From Calidifonticultor sp964387355 (GTDB taxonomy: Bacteria > Actinomycetota > Humimicrobiia > Humimicrobiales > Humimicrobiaceae): a stretch of DNA of 15,867 bases. Where the stretch lies: assembly GCA_964387355.1 (NCBI GenBank), contig CAYLWJ010000184.1:1-15867 (forward strand), written 5' to 3'. Made by a program: the position numbers and the translations under genes. Below, one piece after another: positions 6,954 through 13,017 of the stretch. Numbering within the stretch: the first letter of the stretch is position 1; every line of letters begins with the position of its first letter. The notes below the pieces were generated by a model. The model was not told where the DNA came from. It made no database searches and was given only the letters and a program-made list of their open reading frames with translations.

Positions 6954-8108
6954 TTATTTCCTAATTAAAAAACTTGTATTTTTTAATTCTTCTATTGATT
7001 TTGCACCAATTCCAAACATTGCAATTTTTAATCCAAGCTCAAGCTCTTTAATATAACTAATGCAGGCATCAATTGATATATTTATTTTTTTTAAAATAGG
7101 AAGAGCAATTCCTACTAAATCAGCACCTAAGGCTATTGCTTTTGCAATATCAAGTCCATCTCTTATCCCACCAGATGCAATCAATACAAATTTGCAAGTT
7201 TCATTGCTTTTAACAGAATTATTTTTGCTTTTATTATTTGATTTTTTAAGATTGAATAGTTTATCCATTGTTTTTTTTACTGCTAAAATACTTTCAGAAG
7301 TTGGTATTCCCCAGTCTTTAAAAATCTCAGCAACATTTTTTAATGTTTCAAATTCAGTCCTTTGCTTTTCAACTTCAATCCAAGAAGTACCGCCCGAGCC
7401 ACCTACATCAATTCCACTAACATTAGCAAGTATTAACTTTTCTGCAGTTTCACTTGATATCCCAAAGCCAACTTCTCTTACAATTACCGGATACTCCAGA
7501 TTGTCACAAATATTTTTAATTTTTTCTTGTAAATTACTAAAATTATAGTTTCCTTCCGGTTGAAAAACTTCCTGCATCGAATTTAGGTGAAGTATTAAAC
7601 CATCAGCATTAATCATTTTTATTGATTTTCTGCAATGTTTAATTGTAAAACCATAATTTAGCTGAACAGCTCCAATATTTGAAAATAATAAAATATCAGG
7701 TGCTATATCTCTTATTTGAAAACTCCTTAAAGTTAAACCGTTGTCAAGCTCTTCCAAAACTAACCTTTGTGAGCCTACCCCCATTGCAATATTTAACTCT
7801 TGAGCAACTTTTGCTAATTTTTTATTAATATTTTCACCTGCTGCAATTCCTCCTACAAGTGGAGAAATCATAAGCGGCAAATTTAATTTTTTACCAAATA
7901 TTGTTGTAGATGTATCAATTTCATTTAAATCAAGCTCTGGTAAAGCTTGATGAATAAATCTGTAATTTTCAAAACCTGTTTTTATTGTTTTATAAGAGAC
8001 ATCTTTATTTAAACTTATAAAAAGATGGTCTTTTTTTCTATTGCTTATAATGTTATCTAAGTCTAAATCATTTTTAAAACTTGTAGAATTTTTTAATTTT
8101 TTTTCCAA
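6954..8108 (-). CDS. fni: type 2 isopentenyl-diphosphate delta-isomerase
   Basis: FMN- and NAD(P)H-dependent enzyme that interconverts IPP and DMAPP in the cytosol, 384 aa. Seen in order: NRKKDH near residues 23-28, PLMISPLVGG at about 77-87, LHLNSMQEVFQPEG at about 173-186 (the conserved HLNxxQE segment), the phosphate/FMN loop DVGGSGGTSW at 234-243 and the second glycine motif ASGGIRDGLDIAKA at about 311-324. All are typical of the family. The start is TTG at 8106-8108, since no nearby ATG exists in frame; GGGGT upstream may serve as ribosome site. A Ser/Asn/Lys-rich insert of about 18 residues lies at 286-304. Because IspH of the MEP pathway makes both isomers, this enzyme would balance supply rather than be essential. 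Confidence 0.95.
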   Translation of the reverse strand: MEKKLKNSTSFKNDLDLDNIISNRKKDHLFISLNKDVSYKTIKTGFENYRFIHQALPELDLNEIDTSTTIFGKKLNLPLMISPLVGGIAAGENINKKLAKVAQELNIAMGVGSQRLVLEELDNGLTLRSFQIRDIAPDILLFSNIGAVQLNYGFTIKHCRKSIKMINADGLILHLNSMQEVFQPEGNYNFSNLQEKIKNICDNLEYPVIVREVGFGISSETAEKLILANVSGIDVGGSGGTSWIEVEKQRTEFETLKNVAEIFKDWGIPTSESILAVKKTMDKLFNLKKSNNKSKNNSVKSNETCKFVLIASGGIRDGLDIAKAIALGADLVGIALPILKKINISIDACISYIKELELGLKIAMFGIGAKSIEELKNTSFLIRK

Positions 8109-8265
8109 ATTCTTTTAACCCCAATTTTAGTTAATACTATTTATTTAATAATAAGCAACGCTTAATAATATATTTCTATAATAAAATATTTGCTACTTTT
8201 TATTTTAATGCTTATATAAAAAGCCTTTCACACTTTCATATAAAAGCTAAATAAAAGACAAAAAC

Positions 8266-9357
8266 TTAAAAATCTCTATTTATTAAAAAGTCTGATATTT
8301 CAATAAAATTATTTAAATTTTTACTATCTATAGGCAAATTTTTTAAATGTTTAAAAGCAAGTAAATTATACTTTCGCATTAATTTCTGACAAAAGCTTTT
8401 AGCATTGACTTCATTTAAAAAGTCAATTAAAGTTGCTAAATCTTTAGCAGATAAATCTTTATCTAAAAATAATTTTAAGAATTTGTCTTTTTGCTTGCTT
8501 GACGCATTATTTAAATAGTAGACTACTGGTAGCGATTTTTTCTTCTTTTTTAAATCTCCTCCAGAAGGCTTACCTGTTTTTTTATCATTTCCCCAAATAC
8601 CTAAAATGTCATCCTGTATTTGAAAAGCTAGTCCCAAATAATGTCCAAATTTTTCAAATAATTCAGCAGTTTTGTTATCAACGGCAATTAAGGCGCCTAT
8701 TTTTAAGGAACTTTCAATTAAAGCAGCAGTTTTTAATTTAATCATTTTTATATAATCATTAATGCTTACATAATCCATTGTTTCATAACTAATATCTAAG
8801 TATTGACCCTCTATCATTTTTAAACAGCCACTATTTATTGTCTTTAAAATTTCAATTTGTCTTGAACAATCAACATTATTTTTACCTAATAAAAATACAG
8901 AAAGATTTGCTAAAGTGTTCATAGCATTCCCAACATTAATTGCCTGTGGACTACCCCAAATTTTCCAAACAGTTGGTTTATGTCTCCTTGTTTCATCTCC
9001 ATCTTGGATATCATCATGGACTAAAGAAAAATTATGTACAAGTTCAATTGAAGCAGCCGCTGGAAGTGAGATTTTAAAATCCCCAGAAACTGATTCACAT
9101 GCAAGACAGCAAAGAGTTGCCCTTAAATATTTACCTGTTTGAGAGTTATTATTTTTTTCATTATTTTGTAAAATTAAGTTCTTGTCTAAATCTAACCAGC
9201 CTAAATGATATTTAATCATGTCGTTTAAAGTAGCAGAACCATTTAAAGATTTGGTTAATTTGTTATTAAAAAAAATTTGGCTGTCTTCAAGTATTGTGTT
9301 TATTTGTTTTTCAATATAACTTTTATATCTTGAAAAAATTAAAGGTAGCGTAGTCAT
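8266..9357 (-). CDS. trans-polyprenyl diphosphate synthase (FPP/GGPP type)
   Basis: Class I prenyltransferase, 363 aa, that condenses IPP with allylic diphosphates. The first Asp-rich motif DDIQD is at about 115-119, followed by GDETRRHKPTVW. The second region FQIQDDILGIWGND is at about 245-257, then KTGKPSGGDLKKKKKSLPV. The bacterial-FPPS four-residue insert in the first motif is absent. Phe lies five residues before the motif and Ser four before, which suggests a C15-C20 product, but length cannot be settled from sequence. In this cluster FPP for squalene is the likely need. The ATG at 9355-9357 has a good AGAGGA ribosome site. A short Asn-rich insert lies at about residues 57-72. The 157-base gap to fni holds no gene. 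Confidence 0.92.
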   Translation of the reverse strand: MTTLPLIFSRYKSYIEKQINTILEDSQIFFNNKLTKSLNGSATLNDMIKYHLGWLDLDKNLILQNNEKNNNSQTGKYLRATLCCLACESVSGDFKISLPAAASIELVHNFSLVHDDIQDGDETRRHKPTVWKIWGSPQAINVGNAMNTLANLSVFLLGKNNVDCSRQIEILKTINSGCLKMIEGQYLDISYETMDYVSINDYIKMIKLKTAALIESSLKIGALIAVDNKTAELFEKFGHYLGLAFQIQDDILGIWGNDKKTGKPSGGDLKKKKKSLPVVYYLNNASSKQKDKFLKLFLDKDLSAKDLATLIDFLNEVNAKSFCQKLMRKYNLLAFKHLKNLPIDSKNLNNFIEISDFLINRDF

Positions 9358-9400
9358 TTTTATTCCTCTTAGAAATATCTTAAAAATAAAATTACAACAA

Positions 9401-9496
9401 TTAGGCTCTAATTATTAGGCTATATATTTAGGCTATATATAAGTCTATATATCAGGCTATATATTAGGCCATATCGGACTATATATCAGATTATAA
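9401..9496. repeat. about 8 degenerate copies of TTAGGCTATATAT
   Basis: Units of 11-14 bases follow one another between the polyprenyl synthase start and the stop of the DXR-like gene: 9401-9414, 9415-9427, 9428-9441, 9442-9453, 9454-9464, 9465-9475, 9476-9487, and a worn copy from 9488. The core GGCTATATAT varies by one or two bases. The period is close to one DNA helical turn. It could be a slippage array or a set of phased binding sites. Confidence 0.85.
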
Positions 9497-10969
9497 TTAT
9501 GAAATTAAAATTTCCTGTAATTTTCTTAATTTATAAATTAAACAATCTGTCTTTAATTCAATATCATCATAAGTAATAGGTTTTTCAAATTTTATATCAT
9601 TTTTTATTACGGCATCTTCAATTAAAGCTAATGGAACTAAATTTTCTTTTTTAGCAGTTTCATAAAGATCAATTAGGCCATAAACAGTAAACCCGCCAAT
9701 ACCGTCTATAACTTCTCCTTTTTTTAAATCTTTTTTTGCTACTGTTATAACCTCAGATATAAGCCCATTTTTTGGAGCAATAGTTGAATCGTTATATAAA
9801 ACAGCATTTATTATTGAAATAGGAACTTCCATACTTGCCAGATGAAAAGGTCTGTAAAGTAGGTAATTTGGCCCGTCTCCAAAAAGTAAATACTTCAGTT
9901 CTTTTTTTAAAATTTCCAAATCTGTTGAATAAATTAAAAAAACTCCAGGTGCAACATCACCTATTGCAAAATCGACAATACCTTTTTTCCCTAAAATTCC
10001 ACCATTATCTTTTAAACTAAAAACTTTTGTTAAATCAGACACATTTACTTTTGGTCCATGCATACCTCTACAGTCTGGAATAAGACCGGTAGCATTTGAA
10101 AAACAAGTCATTTCTAACATTGATTTAGTTCCATCAACAAAAGAGGTCATCATTTTTGGACTTGCACCTTTAATTTTACTATACTCAGCTAAAGTATCGG
10201 GGTTTGCTTTTCTATCTAATGGGTTATTCTTGCCTTTTCCAGCAGCTACAATTTCAAATCCTAATAATTTAGCAAAATCATATAATTCTTTTAATGCTGC
10301 TGGTTCATCTCCTGCAGCAACTGTGTAAACAACACCAAAATTGTCTGCTAACTTTTTAAGTATTGGCCCAACTGCAGTATCTGCTTCAACATTTAATGTT
10401 ACTGCGTGTTTTTTATTAATAATTGAAGACAAAGCACTGACAGCGCCAGCTTCTGGTGAGCCAGTTGCATCAACTACTACATCAACAGAATCTATTAATG
10501 AAAGCAAGCTTATTTCATCAGTAAAAATAATTTTATTATTTTTTATAGCCTGGTCTGCATCTTTTAAAATTTTTTTATTAAATTTATTATTATCAATTTT
10601 ATTATTACTATTAACAATAGCATTTAGTGCATGAATAGTTAAATTATTAACCTCGTTTTTATTATTAATTAAATTATTATTGATGCTTTTGGCAGCAAAA
10701 TCTAAAATATTGCTTAGGTAATTGTAGCTTTGGTTGCTTTCTTCTTTAGCACTTAGAATATATAAATCTTTTTGGCTAATTCCAATATCTTCTAATCTTT
10801 TTAAAGAATTATTTATGTTCCTATTTGCAACTGCAACAATTTTAAAAACTTTCATTTTTTGCATCTGGGCAATAAGACTGCTTCCCATCTGCCCTATTCC
10901 TGCAACAGCAACTCTAATATACTTTCCTTGAGATTGAATTTTATTTATTTTTTCATTTAGGTTAAACAT
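9497..10969 (-). CDS. drl: DXR-like (DRL/COG4091) oxidoreductase with SAF-type C-terminus
   Basis: A 490-aa NAD(P)-dependent oxidoreductase of the homoserine-dehydrogenase-like COG4091 family. The Rossmann motif VAGIGQMGSS is at about residues 22-31. VVDATGSPEAGA (164-176), the block from NVEADTAVGPILKKLAD (193-209) to AGDEPAALKELYDF and AGKGKNNPLDRKANPDT are the family hallmarks. The C-terminal part (about 400-455) looks like the SAF domain. Members of this family such as Brucella abortus DRL convert DXP to MEP in place of DXR. Here the gene leads an isoprenoid/hopanoid run with ispE, fni and a prenyl synthase, so a DRL role is likely. It could still be another COG4091 oxidoreductase. An Asn-rich insert lies at about residues 73-137. 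It starts at ATG 10967-10969 with no clear ribosome site, probably the first gene of the transcript. Confidence 0.72.
   Translation of the reverse strand: MFNLNEKINKIQSQGKYIRVAVAGIGQMGSSLIAQMQKMKVFKIVAVANRNINNSLKRLEDIGISQKDLYILSAKEESNQSYNYLSNILDFAAKSINNNLINNKNEVNNLTIHALNAIVNSNNKIDNNKFNKKILKDADQAIKNNKIIFTDEISLLSLIDSVDVVVDATGSPEAGAVSALSSIINKKHAVTLNVEADTAVGPILKKLADNFGVVYTVAAGDEPAALKELYDFAKLLGFEIVAAGKGKNNPLDRKANPDTLAEYSKIKGASPKMMTSFVDGTKSMLEMTCFSNATGLIPDCRGMHGPKVNVSDLTKVFSLKDNGGILGKKGIVDFAIGDVAPGVFLIYSTDLEILKKELKYLLFGDGPNYLLYRPFHLASMEVPISIINAVLYNDSTIAPKNGLISEVITVAKKDLKKGEVIDGIGGFTVYGLIDLYETAKKENLVPLALIEDAVIKNDIKFEKPITYDDIELKTDCLIYKLRKLQEILIS
10559..10753 (-). other. Asn/Lys-rich insert in the DXR-like gene
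   Basis: About 65 residues (73-137), rich in Asn, Ser, Ile and Lys, separate two Rossmann-fold strands that are closer together in the COG4091 family. The DNA is made largely of TTATT/ATTAA runs. Boundaries are estimated without an alignment. Confidence 0.55.
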
Positions 10970-11125
10970 TTTTTAAAAATAAGATAAAATAGAGTATAAT
11001 ATTTAGCACAATCTTAAAGTATAAATAAAAAAAATTCAAGTATTTTTATATAAACATACTTGAAGTATAATTTAAATAAATTTTAAAATTTAAAAATTAT
11101 TAGATCCAAAATAGCCGCTTAAAAA
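10970..11125. promoter_or_regulatory. divergent intergenic control region (drl | hpnG)
   Basis: This 156-base spacer separates the starts of two divergent hopanoid/isoprenoid genes and must hold both promoters unless transcription enters from elsewhere. A TATAAT hexamer at 11066-11071 suits a plus-strand hpnG promoter, though no good -35 is seen. In such AT-rich DNA the promoter call is weak. No coding frame of note is present. Confidence 0.45.
11035..11064. promoter_or_regulatory. 9-bp perfect inverted repeat, candidate operator
   Basis: TTCAAGTAT (11035-11043) and ATACTTGAA (11056-11064) form perfect arms around 12 bases. The repeat ends two bases before the TATAAT at 11066-11071, so a bound protein would cover the -35 region of hpnG and lie upstream of the DXR-like gene on the other strand. 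A hairpin role is less likely because there is no T-run and it precedes genes on both sides. Confidence 0.45.
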
Positions 11126-12145
11126 ATGATAATTATTATCTGCTCCAATATTTTTGAAGTTTTAAGTTTTACTAGAAAAATAAAAATATTAAAAAAAATA
11201 AAAACAAACTCAATAAAAGGTATTTATGGGCTTTATAAAGTAAAAAAACCTTGTAGTAACCAAATACTTGGTGATGCAAGATATAATAATTTAAAACACA
11301 AAGAAGTATTAGAAGTATTAATACTTTTTATAGGTATTGGCATGAAAAATATTAAAAAAACGCTAGATTTTGTTTTAAATTGTCATTTAGAAAAAAATAA
11401 TAATTTTAAAAATTTAAGTGAATTATTGAATAACTTCAATAGTAAAGAAATTAATCTTATTATTGTTACCGGTTTTTCTGGATCATTAACTGAAAAAATT
11501 AATATTTTTAAAACTGTTATTATAGATAAAGTAAGCTTTGTCAACTTAAATAATTTCAACTTAAAATTATTTCAAAAAAAAGACTTTGAAAATAATATTA
11601 AAAATAACATTAAATTAAACAATAGCAGCACATGTAAAAATCAAATTTATGAAAATAATTTAAAAAATCTATTTGATTTTAGTACTTCCCTACTTTCAAT
11701 TAATAAAGTAATATATTCTAAAAATTTAAAAAAAATTCTTCATTTCATAACTTCAGCAGATATTGTTGATATGGAAACTTACTGGATAGCAAAAAAACTT
11801 TCTATTGTAAATATACCTCAGATTTATTTTAGAGTAATATCAGATGATCTTAATTATAATATTCCTGAATTTTTAAATTTATTTTATGAAAAAAAATTTT
11901 TTAAAAAGATTATTAACCGCGATATTGCCTGCAACGATATTGCCTTCAGTGATATTGCCTTCAGTGATATTGCACAAAGCACTATTAATATTAATAATAC
12001 TTTCTACAAGATTATCCGCAATATAATTAATTACTCATTTAAATCTGCAAATTTAATTTACTTTATAAAATTTGTTAAAAATATATACACTGCCCAAAAT
12101 ATATTGAGTAAAAAGTTAGAAAGTATTATAAATGATGTTGTATAA
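11126..12145 (+). CDS. hpnG: hopanoid-associated nucleoside phosphorylase (HpnG-like)
   Basis: A 339-aa protein resembling the purine nucleoside phosphorylase family. Visible landmarks are LFIGIGMKN at about residues 67-75, VTGFSGSLTEKINIFKTVI at about 114-132 and the nucleoside-binding segment ADIVDMETYWIAKK at 211-224, then FRVISDD at 235-241. HpnG removes adenine from adenosylhopane, leaving (phospho)ribosylhopane. Being divergent from hpnH/shc supports this assignment. Typical members have about 210-250 residues. The surplus comes from Asn/Lys-rich inserts (about 135-185) and a DIAFS repeat array (266-285), and the protein looks fast-evolving. Catalytic competence is uncertain, though the DMET motif is intact. 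The ATG at 11126 has no strong ribosome site. The closest alternative is another family phosphorylase such as MTA/SAH nucleosidase or futalosine hydrolase. Confidence 0.75.
   Translation: MIIIICSNIFEVLSFTRKIKILKKIKTNSIKGIYGLYKVKKPCSNQILGDARYNNLKHKEVLEVLILFIGIGMKNIKKTLDFVLNCHLEKNNNFKNLSELLNNFNSKEINLIIVTGFSGSLTEKINIFKTVIIDKVSFVNLNNFNLKLFQKKDFENNIKNNIKLNNSSTCKNQIYENNLKNLFDFSTSLLSINKVIYSKNLKKILHFITSADIVDMETYWIAKKLSIVNIPQIYFRVISDDLNYNIPEFLNLFYEKKFFKKIINRDIACNDIAFSDIAFSDIAQSTININNTFYKIIRNIINYSFKSANLIYFIKFVKNIYTAQNILSKKLESIINDVV
11921..11980 (+). repeat. 4 x 15-bp in-frame tandem array in hpnG
   Basis: Four units with consensus GATATTGCCTTCAGT run from 11921, 11936, 11951 and 11966. The middle two are identical, and the outer two differ in their last five to six bases. 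They encode DIACN-DIAFS-DIAFS-DIAQS. The array keeps frame and lies past the conserved ISDD motif, in a region that looks tolerant of insertion. Confidence 0.92.
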
Positions 12146-12174
12146 TTAAGATAAAAAATATTTAAATATCTTAA
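12146..12174 (+). terminator. possible hairpin after hpnG
   Basis: TTAAGATA (12146-12153) and TATCTTAA (12167-12174) form perfect 8-base arms around a 13-base loop, starting right after the hpnG stop. The stem is AT-rich and no T-run follows, so termination is doubtful. Confidence 0.3.
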
Positions 12175-12186
12175 AATATTTAAATA

Positions 12187-12284
12187 GCTTAAGCAACTTT
12201 ATATTAAAAATAAGTATAAAATTGTATTATATTATATCATCATCGTTTAAGCATTATAAAACTTTATATTAAAATAAGCATATA
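12187..12284. repeat. two dispersed copies of a 24-bp repeat
   Basis: AACTTTATATTAAAAATAAG at 12195-12214, continuing to 12218, is repeated almost exactly at 12260-12284 (one A missing and one T/C change). Each copy is preceded by TTAAGCA (12189-12195 and 12247-12253). The spacer between hpnG and pcm (12146-12329) holds no gene. Confidence 0.7.
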
Positions 12285-12303
12285 ACCCATTTTTAAAAAC
12301 AAA

Positions 12304-12331
12304 AATAAAGATAATAAAGATAATAAAAGAT
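12304..12331. repeat. 3 x 9-10-bp tandem repeat before pcm
   Basis: AATAAAGAT at 12304-12312 and 12313-12321, then AATAAAAGAT at 12322-12331, which runs into the pcm start codon. Further worn copies continue into the coding sequence. It occupies the place of the ribosome binding site. Confidence 0.75.
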
Positions 12332-12968
12332 GATAAAAGAAGATTTTGCCAAATTACGCACTGCTATGGTAAATGAACAAATTATCGCTAGAGGTATATC
12401 TGATAGAAGAGTTATTGATGCTATGCTAAAAGTACCAAGAGAAAAATTTGTAAGCGCAAGTTTACAAGATAGTGCATATGATGACAGGCCACTTCCAATT
12501 GGTTATGGCCAGACTATTTCCCAACCATATATTGTTGCACTAATGACTGAACTTTTAGAGCTAAAAGGTGATGAAAAAGTATTAGAAATTGGAACTGGGT
12601 GCGGCTACCAAACAGCAATTTTAGCTGAACTAGCAAAAGAAGTTTATACTGTTGAAATCATAAAACCATTATACGAAAAGGCAAAAATAAACTTATTGTC
12701 TTATAAAAACATTAAATTAAAATATGGAGATGGCTATAATGGTTGGGAGGAATTTTCTCCTTATAACCGTATAATTGTTACAGCAGCACCAGAAAAAATA
12801 CCCCAACCTTTAATTACACAATTAGATAATAATGGCATTTTAGTAATACCAGAAGGACCACCTGGCTGGAGTCAGGTACTGCTAAAAATAAAAAAAGAAA
12901 ACGGTAAAATAATTTCCAGCCAAATCTGTGACGTTGCTTTTGTCCCTTTAACTAGAAAAAGAAATTAA
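12330..12968 (+). CDS. pcm: protein-L-isoaspartate O-methyltransferase
   Basis: SAM-dependent repair enzyme that methylates isoaspartyl residues in damaged proteins, 212 aa, the usual length. Residues 58-70 (GYGQTISQPYIVA) form the family substrate-binding segment. VLEIGTGCGYQTA at 84-96 is SAM motif I, and VYTVEI follows. GDGYNGW and RIIVTAAPEKIPQPL are the later methyltransferase motifs, and the C-terminus ends in VPLTRK. No inserts are present, unlike the neighbouring hopanoid genes. The ATG at 12330 has no clear Shine-Dalgarno because an AATAAAGAT repeat lies there. A DUF763 gene follows 49 bases later on the same strand, so the two may form a small operon. Confidence 0.96.
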   Translation: MIKEDFAKLRTAMVNEQIIARGISDRRVIDAMLKVPREKFVSASLQDSAYDDRPLPIGYGQTISQPYIVALMTELLELKGDEKVLEIGTGCGYQTAILAELAKEVYTVEIIKPLYEKAKINLLSYKNIKLKYGDGYNGWEEFSPYNRIIVTAAPEKIPQPLITQLDNNGILVIPEGPPGWSQVLLKIKKENGKIISSQICDVAFVPLTRKRN

Positions 12969-12986
12969 AGTAAGAAAATTAAAATA

Positions 12987-13006
12987 AGAAAGAGATAGAA
13001 AGAGAT
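12987..13006. repeat. 2 x 10-bp perfect tandem repeat
   Basis: AGAAAGAGAT occurs at 12987-12996 and 12997-13006 between pcm and the DUF763 gene. Its purine-rich AGAG core lies about 12 bases from the next start codon and could give weak ribosome contact. Confidence 0.8.
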
Positions 13007-13017
13007 TTTAGTTAAAA

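Noticed and set aside
8152..8164. TAAGC-AAC-GCTTA hairpin between prenyl synthase and fni as terminator
   Set aside because: Five-base arms and no T-run; a hairpin this short is expected by chance in AT-rich DNA.
9401..9496. CRISPR array
   Set aside because: Units are only 11-14 bases, contiguous and degenerate, without constant repeats of 24-40 bases separated by unique spacers; no cas gene is present.
10341..10634. 97-codon plus-strand frame opposite the DXR-like gene
   Set aside because: Complement of a conserved oxidoreductase domain; hydrophobic Ser/Leu-rich composition is an artefact of the sense codons.
9497..10969. True homoserine dehydrogenase
   Set aside because: It lacks the usual homoserine dehydrogenase catalytic domain signature and ACT domain; the VEADTAVGP and AGDEPAALKELYDF blocks are COG4091-specific, and the neighbours are isoprenoid genes.
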